Assembly: GCF_043641665.1 (NCBI RefSeq)
Contig: NC_092183.1
Location: 3,187,501 to 3,251,500, forward strand
Length of the DNA: 64,000 nucleotides
DNA from: Enoplosus armatus
Lineage: Eukaryota > Chordata > Actinopteri > Centrarchiformes > Enoplosidae
Direction of reading: 5' to 3'
Below, piece by piece: positions 29,318 to 42,096 of the stretch (position 1 is its first letter; each line of letters starts with the position of its first letter). Both the position numbers and the translations under genes were made by a program. The notes under the pieces are model-generated. The model saw only the letters and a list, made by a program, of their open reading frames with translations, did not search any database and had not been told where the DNA came from.

Positions 29318-29375
29318 TAATTTCCCCCCGGGGATCAATAAAGTATATAATAAAGTATTTCTGATTCTGATTCTG
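29318..29375 (+). mobile_element. LINE-like 3' tail
   Basis: It carries TTTCCCCCCGGGGATCAATA then AAAG, followed by AAAGTAT repeats and tandem CTGATT units. This is the typical 3' end of a fish non-LTR element. It is opposite in orientation to the LINE fragment just to its right, so it is probably a separate insertion. Confidence 0.6.
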
Positions 29376-29379
29376 GAGG

Positions 29380-30305
29380 GCTCACTTAACAGGACAGCTG
29401 GACATGTCCAGAACATCCTCAAATGAAGGAGCATCAGTTCTTCTCCAAGGTCCCACCAGATGTCTGAGCTCTCTTTCAGGTCCTCTTGAGAAGAATGTGA
29501 TTTTGGCCGCTTGTATGAGCAATCTAATTGTTTTAGTCATTACCACAGTTGAGGGCTGGGTCATAGATAGACGGGTAAATTAAGAGTTGAGCCCAAAGGC
29601 AAAGCTCCACCATCACCACAGCAGATGAACTCCTTCACTCGGGGTGGCAGCTACCCCCCGAGGAATGTTCCTCAGAGTACCTCAGACTTCAGGAGGTGTG
29701 GACTTTCATTCCAACTGCTTCACACTCTGTTGTAAGCTGCCCCAGTGTGTGCTGGAGGTCACGGTCTGATGAAGCCCACCAGACTCTCTCTACTCATCAG
29801 CTACACCTGGAGAGTCTGTCCATGAAAACCACAAACACGATCTGTGACGAGGCCTTTGTGGCGCTCAACTGTAACACAGCTCTCATTGCAGATAAACAAG
29901 GACCGGACAGCTAGTTGTAACGGCACCCTATTTTCTCACCATACCTCCTACAAGAAACTACATTGTGATAAGACTTCTCTTAGTCTACAAAGCAAATGTA
30001 GAGTCAATGGACACCCCCCCCCCCCCATCTTCCAGAACTGTCCCCCACCTCCAGGCAACATTAAAGAGGTGTGCCAACTAACACAGCCTAACAGTACCCA
30101 GAGCCTTCAGCATTTCAGGGTGAATCTCACACATCTCTGCCACCTTGCCACTGTACAGCCTTTAGACTAGATCAGTGATCTCTGCCAGAGAGACCTTATC
30201 TCTAAGCATTCAGCCACTTGGCACCGCTCACGCTTGGCAACTCTCTGCGTAGACGTGAGCCCAACTATATCTAGTTGGTACTGCTCTACCACCTGCACCA
30301 CAACT
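29380..30305 (-). mobile_element. Degenerate APE-type LINE, endonuclease and reverse transcriptase pieces
   Basis: On the minus strand the DNA follows the order of a common teleost LINE ORF: a piece like the endonuclease start (ACTAGATATAGTTGGGCTCA near 30,250), a piece from before the RT domain (GAGATTCACCCTGAAATGCTG near 30,110), an RT piece with GGCTTCATCAGACCGTGACC near 29,770, and the C-terminal region with the family peptide IQAAKITFF near 29,490. Large parts between these pieces are missing and stops interrupt every frame, so it is a dead copy. I recognise the family by its wording but cannot name the clade with certainty. Confidence 0.75.
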
Positions 30306-31010
30306 TACGACTCTTTCCTCACCCGAAAGGTGATGTTTCATATACCTAAAGCCATTTTTTTGTAGCCAAGAATTAGTTTACCAAGGCCACCACTTCTCAG
30401 GTTGGCGTGGGCAGGTTGTGCATGCACACTGACCCTTTCTGCCATGGATGAAGAAACTATAAATTGTGCTTATGAGCTCTCTTCATTTAGCTACATTCAT
30501 ATTTTCAAGAACAAAAAGAAAATATGTTTTTGTACAAGTAAATTATGCACTTAATCAGTATTAATACTATTTACGTCTTGTGTCATTGAGGTGTGCTTGT
30601 ATCTCATACTAATACCAAGCCTAATCATACAGTTTATGTTGCGAAAAGTGTTGTTGTGCAAGGTTAACTAAATAGACAGAGTGGGAATACTGAGCCATAA
30701 ATGCTCCTCAGAACAGTAATGCCCCTTCAGGCTTGTACCCCAGCTCCTCACATGAGGCCCCTTTAGAAATTATCTTGGTGGTTCAATCTGAAAGGCACAT
30801 CTAGGACAAGGTAGTTGGAGTTTGGTAAACAGGGTTTTATGGACGGGGGAGGGGCCGGCGGCTGGCTCTCATGGTGTTTGGGGAGGGACGGGGGGCATTT
30901 CCAGTCAACTTGACACAGTATGGATTTTGTTCCCATCCTAATGGAATTGCAGAAATATTTGAGGGGAATCCCATTACGTAGCAGTTAGAGTGCTGTAATA
31001 ATGTACTCAC

Positions 31011-31101
31011 AGTCATTTTCCCACTGCGGTTGGCCTCCTCTCGCTCTGCCAGGGCTTTCAGGAAGTTATCTTTGAGTTCTTTTCCTGCACTTGCCAGTGT
31101 C
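31011..31101 (-). CDS. cfap299: cfap299 coding exon 3
   Basis: A 91-nt exon. The acceptor reads CTTTTCCAG; the first base completes the split ATG codon from exon 2, and 30 codons follow ([30 protein letters not shown]), ending in phase 0 at GTGAGT. This is the best-conserved piece of the family seen here. The phase match across the 13-kb intron supports the join. Confidence 0.9.
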
Positions 31102-34100
31102 CTGGAAAAGACAACACTCAAACGGTTTGAAATGTTTCTTTTAACCTGAAAAAAAAAAGTCACATGAAGCCTTAAAGGTTCTTTATGGAAGCTTTTCACA
31201 CTGCTCTGACATTAACAGCTAATTAAACAATATTCTTTGTTGAAATGCAGTGAGCACAATCTCACTGTTATTTTGGTTTTTATAATCTTCTTTTCCATGT
31301 CTCCGTGACTTTCCTGAATATTTGTATGCACAATACGACATTTTCCTGGGCTTAATTAAAATGTATCAGTAATAAAATACTCAAATAACTTTTAATTAAT
31401 TAATATGCAAGATGCAACAGAAAGTGAGCATGACATGCAATCAAAGTCACGAGGTAGACTCAAGCCAGCATCTAATATGTCAGTACACAGTGCTTCACCA
31501 AAGCTGCCAAGCTCCCATGATACTCCCAAATACCCCAAATACCATTTTTAACAGAAATTATCATAAATATCTTCAATATTTTTACTCTAAAAGACTACAA
31601 AAATCATGAGGAATGTCAGAATGTCAGAGCTAACTTCAGTATGCAGAGTAATATTAATCATATCAGAGTTTAATGACTTTATATATGACACTGTGGCAGC
31701 TTTCTACACTTAGGCTGGCCTGTTTCCATGGAAACATGGTATTGGCGCACACTGATGTATCCACACCTGAAAAAACATTGGCACTAATATTTGAACAGTT
31801 AACACTGCAGTACGAGCAACAGAACTCTGGCATGCGTCCAGGATCGACTGCAAAACATTCATCAGATCTGCACGGAGTTAACATCTCAAAGGCAGTAAAC
31901 AGGTCATTGGAAACCTCTCAGTTGTGGTTAAGAATGCAGAAGAGAATAAAGAAAGGTCATTCATTAAATCAAAGTCACAGTACAGTGGAAGAAACACACA
32001 ACACCACTGTTTCTATTGATTTCAGCCGTCTGAAACGATAATCTGCACTGAATATCTTTGATTATTCATGTTCTACATGTGTGTGCTGTGTCCATGAAGT
32101 TTTTTTTTCTCTTTTTTAAGTATTTTAATCATAATTGGAGGCTGAACTATGTTATCTGATGAAGCACTGGTGCAGCTATACCATTCAAGCCCTTTTGCAG
32201 GTGCATTGTGGGACCAACTGACGTACTCGCTTGAGACGAGATGAGGAGCGATGCCAAAACAATACTCCTTTCTCAATTCTCAGTATCTTACTTTCAGAAA
32301 AATAAACATGTTGTTGTACAAAACCCTTTCTTTTTATTTAACGAAAGAAGCCTAGATTCTGTATAACACAGCAGTACAAGAACTTTGTCTAAATAAACAG
32401 TCTAAAATTTGCAAAATTATGATTTGTACCAGGAAATATCTGATCAAAGAAAAGGTAAACAAGATTATGAATCTGACCAAACATTTAATGTCAGCTTTCG
32501 GTATCTGACAGTTTTTACTATAAACACTCTGTACCAAGAAACTTCACTGAAGTTGTGTGAGGACGTAATAATCCCAAACTTCCCTGCAAACACCTGTGAG
32601 TTTGAACCAGCAATCCCCTGGTTATAAATCTCTTTCTTTCATCTTCATGTTACTGCTGAATATTCAAAGCTACTGAATCCAGTTCTGTCTGCTTCACCGT
32701 CCAAAGAGAAGACAAGTTCAGTTATATTCTACATTAATGGCTCCTCAAATCCACTTTCCATTCCCAAAGCACTTTAAAAAGCCTCAACAGCCACAACAAG
32801 CACGGACAAACGCCAAAGCCAATTTCTGCTCTTAGCCCAGCTTAACATTACAGTAAAAGGGAACAGGATCTGAATGTTTAAATTTACTAGAATTTGGAAA
32901 AGGATTGTAATTTATACTAGTCGTTTGGCCCGTGCCCCATAATGAAAGTCTTAGAGGAATCACACAGTGGTAAAAGTGCACGGACAGCACATATTTGGAG
33001 GCTGGGACCTCACTCCATCTTCTGAGTGAGTGAAGGATTGCTGCTGGGTCATGGGGACCGAGGCCCCAAAGTAAACACAGGTGTTGAGGAGGCAAGTGAC
33101 TGGGGTTACCCCATCCAGTAGCTAAAGCAACACACACAGTCACGGAGAGTGAATAATACTTGAGCAAAACAGATGGACCGCTGGAAGTTTGAGTTTCCCG
33201 TCAATTAACAAATTTCTTATCAAGCCTCATTTAGGAGGGATAACAAGAATTTCACTATTAAATGACGGTTATTAGTGGCTAATGACTAGGTATTAAGCTA
33301 ACTGTGATCTAGCCATGTGTTTTAAGTGTCTTGTTTTTGGATTGTGGTCAAGGCAGGTGGGCACTGGGATTAGTAGAAAAGAAGTGAGGTAGGGATGTTA
33401 ACAGTCCTCATCTGGCTTGTTTAAAAAGGTACATCTGTCCCACAGAAATGAAATTACTATTACAAAGTATATATGCCAGTTAAAAGGGGGAAACACTACG
33501 AAACAACATAAATCGAGATAATACATAGAAGCTGTCAGCAAATCTGCTTCTTAGATACTTTCTAAGACCTTTTGAGACCATCCTCGCCGCAAACACCGCC
33601 ATTGGTTGTTTGTACAAATGCCTTAGACGAAGCTGTCAGTTTTCCTGACAAACAACCTCTTGCCATCATGCGAACAGAATAAAAAGTTGCTTAGCAGGGG
33701 GCTGCGTTGGTGGGGGCATGTTGTTAAAGGTACAGACAATGAAATACAATCCAGGAAGTCCAGTTGGAGTACCAGAACAATGCATTTAAAGGCTTATAAG
33801 ATTTTACCACTCTGGAAAGTTATCGTGGCGGCAACTATTTTATCTTCCATCTCGAAGATCGCGAGGTAAACAGTAGAAATACAGCGTTCACATTACAAAG
33901 TCATCTACGAGGAATGTGCGCTTGCCGCATGACGCTGCATTACACTGCAGCAAAAGTTGGGCCAGGTTAAACCTTGTTTGCCGGGGGCACCGGCACGAGC
34001 TGCTGAATGGGCTGTGTTTTTTCACGCAAGGCTCAAGTCTGGCTCAAAACGTGGCCTTATGAAGAAGGTTAGCATGGATGGGTTAGACGTACAAATCATG

Positions 34101-37100
34101 TGACTTCAAAACCAGAGACCACAATCCAAGTGTCCAACTAACAACGTTGGTTTCTTTTAAACGTAACCACGATCATCTCTTTAAAAAAAATCAAACCTTA
34201 ACTGTAAATTGCAGATCAGGGAATGGTAACGAATCATTTTTGGAAGTATATACTACATATAGTGTTGTTTTGGAAGACACTGGCAAACTATTTTTGTCCG
34301 ATTCTTTCTTAACAATTTACGAATTAGCTTTTGAAATATAATCACTTGTGAGGGACTAATGATGTGCAGCACAGATCGCTTTAGCAGTGTTATAATAAAG
34401 CATAAATCAAGTATTAGGTATTAACATGTTACACTAGCTACTCATAGTAACTCAAAACAAATGCACCCTCCAGACGCTGCACTGGAGTCAGTCAAGGTCA
34501 GTAAGAGTTGCAACAACACCTGCCATCAACTCAGCCGTGTTTCCCGTCAGTCTCACAGATTATTTCACAAATGATAACTATGTCATGAAGATGTCACACA
34601 ACCAGACACAATGTTAAAAATCAACCAATGTGCCTCTTGGTTGTTGGGAAACGCCTGTTCACTGCGTTATAAACTAGAGTTTATGTAATGCTTTGTCCAC
34701 CTCTGTTGGGGGTGAACAGCTGTTACTGCAGGCAGCTATCCTCCAAGTGTGTTTACAGATGTATAAACACAGCGTTACAGTGAAATGTACTCAGCCATTC
34801 CAAAACCCAGGGGCCTTCTTCCTGGACCATCAGCCTCCTAAACTGATGTTTCACACTATTTACTCTCAGTAATATCTTCTGTCTAACACTATCACACATG
34901 TTCTGGATTTTGTGTTTTTCGTATTTTTAATATCCTTAAGTTTAGATGATTCTATTGTGTAGATTTAGGTGTATAAAAAAAAAAAAAGCCATGGTCTAAC
35001 AGTTTGCTGTTGTTTCATGCGTAACTGGCAAGGTGGAGGGTAAACTATAGCAGGTTCAAAGTTTGCTTTCAGGAATTGATCGGCAGAACTCAAATGCAAG
35101 TTTCTTAACGACTGCCCAGTTCTTAGAAATTTGGAAGCGGTTCCAGTGCAAAACCGGTTTTGGATACCTAATATGACCTGGCTGTTACCTAACCTGTTCA
35201 TGTGATATGTAGAAATGATATGTCCGCGTGATAGTTTAATAGATAGATGATGCTTTTGTAGTGAAGGAATGTAATATTTACATATCGTAGTTTGCTTCCA
35301 CAACGTGCCCACTGTTCATGTGTTTCCTATTGAATACGTTCACATCTTTCACATTCAGACTTGTGTTAACCTGAGTGTCACTGAACCACAGCAATGATTC
35401 ATCTCTTCGCTGGACTCAAAGACAATTTCATTATCTGTTTGCACAGCTGGAAGGAGGAGCCGAAAGGGGGAACTACTTACTGCATGGAATGGTTAAGAAA
35501 TTCAATATAGTGTAACACATTGCCCTGAGCCCCAACTTTTGTGCAATTTCATCACCCTTGCCAAACGAATTTGATCTGTATCAGGTTGTGCCCTCTTTCA
35601 CACGTGCAAACATTTGCAACAGCAAAATAATTCCCAGCATAATTAATGGAACGTCATTAAAAAGTTCTTTGAGGAATGGGGGACTAGCATTCCTTCTTAA
35701 TTCGTAGCCTTCGTTTTGCAAATAAATACTCAGCAACTGTGTCCAATGGTGTTTTCTGAGAGATTTTCATTTCGTGACGGGTAACAGATGTTGTGCTTTG
35801 AAATAATTTCTCCTTTTATTCTCGAGACAGATTAACAGATTGAAGCTTTCATTAGCCTGCAGATTGGGACGGTATGGCAGATGGGAACTTTCAATAATAC
35901 AATGATTTCTTAAGAAACAACACATACTGTACCAGAATATTTTTCCTCAGACTGCTTGGGAAAATGAATCTTATGGAAAATATTATTTTGGGCTGGTGGA
36001 CGTCAAGGGAAATTCCACACAGCATGACAATTTACTTTATTTTGGGCTTTTTCTAAAATCCTCTGTCACCTCTGATTACAATGAGCTGAATGTATCAGTT
36101 ACACATGTGCTACGCATGATATTCTACCTGAGCTTTCTTTGTGTATTGTGGCCACCTTGGCTTTTGGGGGTTGGGGAGGTTGCACATTCTGCATTGCCTG
36201 TCTGAGAAGTGCATGTTTTTGTAATGTGGATCAAAGGAATCATTGTCATCTTTTTCATACTGAGTTCTTAGTGAAGCAAAATTAGATGTATTCCATTTGG
36301 GGAACAGTACAACTCCTCTGTATTCAGTGATGGACACTGTAGTCCAAACACAGGGAGGAAGGTTTGAAGTGAAATCTGATGTGTAGATTTGGACAGAACT
36401 GCAGGAAACTTCTCCAATGGAAGTCCTAAAATGAGAGAACAGGCTCTCATCCCTGAGTGGCTGTCTGTCTTGCACATGTTAACAGTGTGGTTTCCTCCTC
36501 ATCAGTTTATTAGCTTACTTTGTAATGCAAAGCAACACATATGAAATCATTTAAAAGTATTTTTCAAGTCATTTCACTCTTATTTTGTGAAGAATTTCTT
36601 TGGCAACACAATTCTAGTCATTATTTCTGGTTATATAACAAACCTATGGAGTCCAAAATCAATTAAAACAAGGTGGCAATAATTAAACTACATATTAGAG
36701 ACGTTATCCTCAAGACCTTGCCTCGGGGAGAGCCTTACAGGCCACTTAATCCATCACACACATTCTCCATTTACAGCACTTCAAAGTACAAAGGAGAAGA
36801 TGACATTTCAGCCTGGTAGCCTGATGGGAAGAACTAATGTATATGATATGGAAACCACTTCCTCCCCTTCATCAGGGGCACTAATCTACAATGTACTGTA
36901 TAATCAGACATCAGAGGCCGACTGTGTCCGAGGGTGCAGGATGTGAGAAGTAAAAGTCAAAACATCCTCAGTAAGTCCCTGTTGCAGAGGACCATTATAA
37001 ATGATAGTCACTCGGTCCATAGGACGTAAAGAGGAAATGACTCCAGGACCAGCTGGATCGACAGATGACTTGGTGGCCAGAATCAACATCAAATACATCA

Positions 37101-40100
37101 CTGGGTTTATTTATTATTTGGGCCTCCCTTAGCTTTTACTCAACATTGGAAGAGAAGTGGGATGTAAACTGGGTTAAAACAAACGAGGCGTGATCACTTT
37201 GGGTCATAACACTATCGGCCATTGGAACATTTTTTTAAAACAGCAAGAATAAATATGCGAAAAAGGGATTTTAAGGATTAAGAAATGTTGCTGGTTTTTG
37301 TGTTGTGCGTATGCAACAGCATAAACATTCTCAGTACCTCAACAGATAATGAATATAGAGACGTCCCGAGCTGACGCTACGGATCACTTGATTTTTATTT
37401 GTACCTGTACACCAATTTGACCTGAGAGAAGTGATCAATTTTACACTGTTCAAAACTGGGTGAAATATTGTTAAGTAAAAGTTATTGTAAATGTTTGGTG
37501 AAATATTCTCAATATGTTTAAAGTCTCACATCTGAAAAGGCTGCTACAATGTTGAATGTGCAATTGTATAAATTGGGGAAAAAACGTAATTAAAATGAAT
37601 ACTATTATTATTATTACTTGGAATCTAGCTCATGAAACATATTTGTTCATGTTCTTACAATGTTGTATACTGTTTCTAACGTGTAACCAGTTGTTGATAT
37701 CCAGCCTTGCATCTGGCTTGGGAAATCTGTGTTTTCCTTGAATTTATTAGTAACAAAGGGTTAGCGTTTGTGTTAGCAGATGAAAAAGTTATTTGATTTA
37801 GATCCAGTTTACACCAGGTATCAACATGTAACATGTATGTGGATAGCTTATCTCTAGGAAGGAAAAATACATGTTGCAATCAGAATGCTATCGGATCCAC
37901 CAGACCAAATCTAAACAAAATCTTACTGTCGGTTGAAAACAGCTAGCTAGTGGACCTTGAATTAGGATTATTTTGTCAAAAGAAGTCATAATATTTCTTG
38001 GTGGGCAGATGTGTCATTAATCAAGTCATTAACATGAAATATGGAACGACTTATAAAATGTGGAAACACCCAGGTCAAACGACAGCGTGTTATTTACTAT
38101 CTGCTGCACCAGCTGGTCCTCCACTGGTGTACGTGTTGATCTATGTGCTGCGTGGTGGGATGTGGTGGCGAGCTTAAGCCTGGCAGGATGTGCGTCTCTG
38201 GACAGAGCTTGCAGGGGAGAGCTCCAAAGTTACACACCCGTCCAAAATCACAAAGTGCAAGGAAGGCAATTGGCTTGACAGCACATGTAATAGAGACTGC
38301 AAAACCTCGTCGCCCGAGGGCCCTCGCCAGAGTAGCAGTGGCGGAGAGTGGCGGGGGTTTGGCTTGCTAAAAATGAGCCTGGGATCAGCTTTGTGAGGCT
38401 TCTCATGTCAGTCACATCCACAATCTTATTTTCGCTAAGCATCTGGAGGTTGGATCCGCGGTGAAATGTATTCACTGTGCGTGTTCGTGGCACTGGTTTT
38501 ACTTGGCACAGCAAGTGATAGCTCACTTTTAATATAGAGTAGAGAGTTAGAGAGCGGAGAATTCTTGAGGCAGACTGTAAAAACGCAGCAGCACAATGGA
38601 CAATGAGCATGGCTGTGGTTTGGACTGTGGGGAGATCGCGGGGAGCCTGATGGAAACCTCGCAGGGCTGCCGTGAGCACGCGAGGTCAGGACATATGCTG
38701 ACATGGACTTCTGGGCCCGAGCCAGAGCCGGAGCAGAGAGGGAACGGAGGCCTCACGTCTGCTCAGCAGTGCTCCCCTGCTCCTCTTTGTTTGTCTCTGA
38801 CTTTATATCAAATGTTATTCTGAGAGAGAGATAAAAAGAAAGTATCAAGACTATGGACGAATCTTGGCTGAACAGAACACATTTTCCAACTTCTGGCAGG
38901 TTGAGAAGTTTAAGTGGTTTGGAATATCTAATAAAAGAACAAGACTTTACGTTCTGCTAAAGTCCTGAAATGACATAATGTTTATTTTCTTTCGGAGGGT
39001 TGGCGTTTGATAGCATTTTATCAAATCAGAAACTCCACTAGTCTGACGCAAATCATTCCAGGACAAAAAAATCAGATAGATTTACGTTCCGCTTTCTGAA
39101 CATTTTAAGAAACAAAAATTACAAAATAATTTAAATTTTGATAATTTGATAATTGAGATTTGATAATCAAAGACCCAAAACTTAGGTTTTGCCAGATAAA
39201 CTACATATTTGTTAGTTAGATACAACTACTTCAATGTTGTATACATCACTCTTTGCTAAAGAGAGTGAAGATATAAGCCTCAGCTTGACAAATCCAGGTA
39301 TTTTACCAACTTGAAATTGGATCCAAAAATGTAAACCGACTATCAGAACCCAACCCTGTTCTTTTGCAACTATATGTTGAATCTGACTACCCATTCAGCT
39401 TCCCCCTAACCAAACAACCGCACAACTGACTAAGCATCCCATTCATCCAGGTTTCCTTTTTCAATCACATATTGAATTTCACTTATGTCTGATGAGAGCA
39501 CCAGGTCTTTTGTTTGGTCTTTTTGTGATGTGCTGGCAAAGCCCCCCCTTTCACAGCCAAGCTGTCAGGAGGAGTGTGTGTTGTCCTTAAAAATGAGACA
39601 GGGCAACAACAGGGCAACATCTGATTAGCATTCACGGCACTATCTCCACTCCCTTGGTATTTTATTACCACAGGTGCAGGGCCATTCATTGATCAGATGC
39701 ACGCTACAGGCGAGGTTAGCCCTTAATTGAAAACAGCTCTATTTATACACCTGCAGGCACTAAAGGTCTCCAAGAGAGCACAGGGAGGTTGAAAAGAAGA
39801 GAATGGAAGGGGGGAAAAAACACAGAGCAGTGACAGAACAGTGAAAAAAGACATGCCTTGGGAGACATAGGTTAAGGCCTACAGAGGAGGCAAAAGGCAT
39901 TCCCAAAACAGCATGGCTGCCCAGTGCCATGACAGGATAAGTATGCAGGTGCAAAAGTCTTTAGGGAAAAGCACATTTTTAAAACAAAGATTTCCATTTG
40001 ATGAAAAGAGGCACAAATAAATGCAAATCTAAATGCATCACTTTTTCAGTTGAGTAGAAGAGCAACTACATTTAGTTTGTTTACCGTACAGCTGCCGGTT

Positions 40101-42036
40101 TTTGTGGCCACAGAACACTGTAGTGATTGTGCTCGGCCACTTTGCAGGTGGTACATTGCATCCTGGGGCTCGTGTTTTCACAATGTGACCACAACAGGAG
40201 GTTGGGGGGGTCAGTTTGGTGGAAGTCCAATCAGAAAACCACAGAGGAAAGAGCAATCTGCATTCAGACGAGGGGGGGGGTTGACACTTTTGAAGGAAAA
40301 AGTCTGCAAATGCTGTGCAGTTTTTTTTCTGTCTTGTCAAACTTCCAAGTGTGGGAAAGCAATGAAGGCTGTTAATTAGTTCAAAACTCACACATAAAAA
40401 AATGATGTCAACTTTAGTCGCCTACAGGTTGTTGGCATTGAATCAATAATCCAAACAGCAGGTGAAATATACTAAAAGTCTTTACACACACACTTCCCTC
40501 TCAGGTCACATAATGACTGACAAAAGTGTGAGAAAACGTATCAGATGATTATTTAAGGGCTGCATTTAATATAAATAATGTACATTAATTAGCTATAAGC
40601 TATCATTTACCTAGAACGGGATCACATTTAATATTAAATGTTTTCCTTTTGAAATAACATAACCCCGCTGGTTAATTACCTTGGAGAGGATTCAAAAAAC
40701 ACTTGCTGCGGTCCGGCCGGCTCATAACAACAGACTGTAAAACTGCTATGAGTGATGTCTTTCCCAGCAGTGTCCGATTATTAACGGAGCACGTTCATCT
40801 GTCTACTGTAGAGCGCTGATGAAAAACAACGTGCTCTATAATTGATAATGGCAAAAAACGACATACAGGAGTGAGCCAGAAAGGGCTAATTTGAGACTAT
40901 TTAGTATTTCAACCACATATTTCATTTAGCCTCTCTGTGTTTCTCGAACAGGCGATTTAGCATTTCAAACAAAAATCACTGAAATGGCCTGGGCAGATGG
41001 AAAGCAACTAGTGTTTTAAACCTGGCACAAAACGTCTCTTCTCATTGTTTCAAAGTTATGTTTTTTTGTAAATGGTTCTTGTCAAAATCAGCATAAAAAG
41101 TCCAAAGGGAAACAACTCTGCTCCCTTATTCCACTTCCACGTCATGAAACACGTGTCCCTGGTTAAGACAAAGTTGAAAATGTATCTTGTGAGTACCAAA
41201 TATGAATCTCCTGTACGCTTGAAAAGTGGCTCTGAGAGTAGGACTGAAACTGATTAATGGTTAATCAATAACTGAATTCACTTTTCATGCAAAAATGTCA
41301 AACATTCTCTAATTCCAGCTCCTCAATTGTGAGGATTTACTGCTTTTCTTTGTCTGATGTGATGATATTAAATATCTTTGATGTTTTGGAGTGTATTTCA
41401 AGCAGTTTGAAGAAGAATCCTTGAGTGTGTAGCTTGTTTAATCACAGGGGATAGCAGCTGCAGCCATCTTTGATTCATGACAGTCACAGAAAAAAATAAA
41501 AGCAGCAATACAAAACAAATACAGTATTTTAAAAATGTTTTAATGGATGTTTAGATGTTTTATTTTGCTGTGACTCTGTGAATCCAGACTGAGCAGCTGC
41601 TGTCCTCCACAAAAACAAATGGATTTTCTCCGTGGAGTATTCCTCTAAAGTCAGTCTGACTGGATGTTGTCAAAGTGGAGTTTCTGATCCGATATGCCAA
41701 ACACAGCTAGGACGCATTTCAGGATCACAGCCTTTGAAACAGCCTCTACGTGGATGTAGATCTTGGAGTCGGAACAGACCGCTGTGTATATAACATCCCA
41801 ATGTTCCCGTTCAACATTTCCCTGGATCCTGTTGGGACAAGATGAAAGGCTTTGTGGCCTAATATCACTGTAACTGCAGGTGTGGAGGCTCCCATTTCAC
41901 CAGTGTCACTGATGTTCACAGACGTTTGGAGGAGGAGGGGGGTGGCAACGGCTAGACATCTGCACGTTTGGATAAGCATCTGAGGGTTCAATCAAATTCG
42001 ACACCTAGCAGGTAAATGTTTGGTTACCTCCAAAAC

Positions 42037-42096
<60 letters not shown>

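Noticed and set aside
31673..32041. 122-codon plus-strand frame in cfap299 intron 2
   Set aside because: No family similarity recognised and the opposite strand is also partly open; likely chance.
36110..36475. 121-codon minus-strand frame in cfap299 intron 2
   Set aside because: No recognisable domain; one frame of this size is expected by chance in 64 kb.
38248..38679. 143-codon minus-strand frame and overlapping plus-strand frames in a GC-rich patch
   Set aside because: Several frames are open on both strands, the sign of low stop density in GC-rich DNA rather than of a gene; no domain seen.
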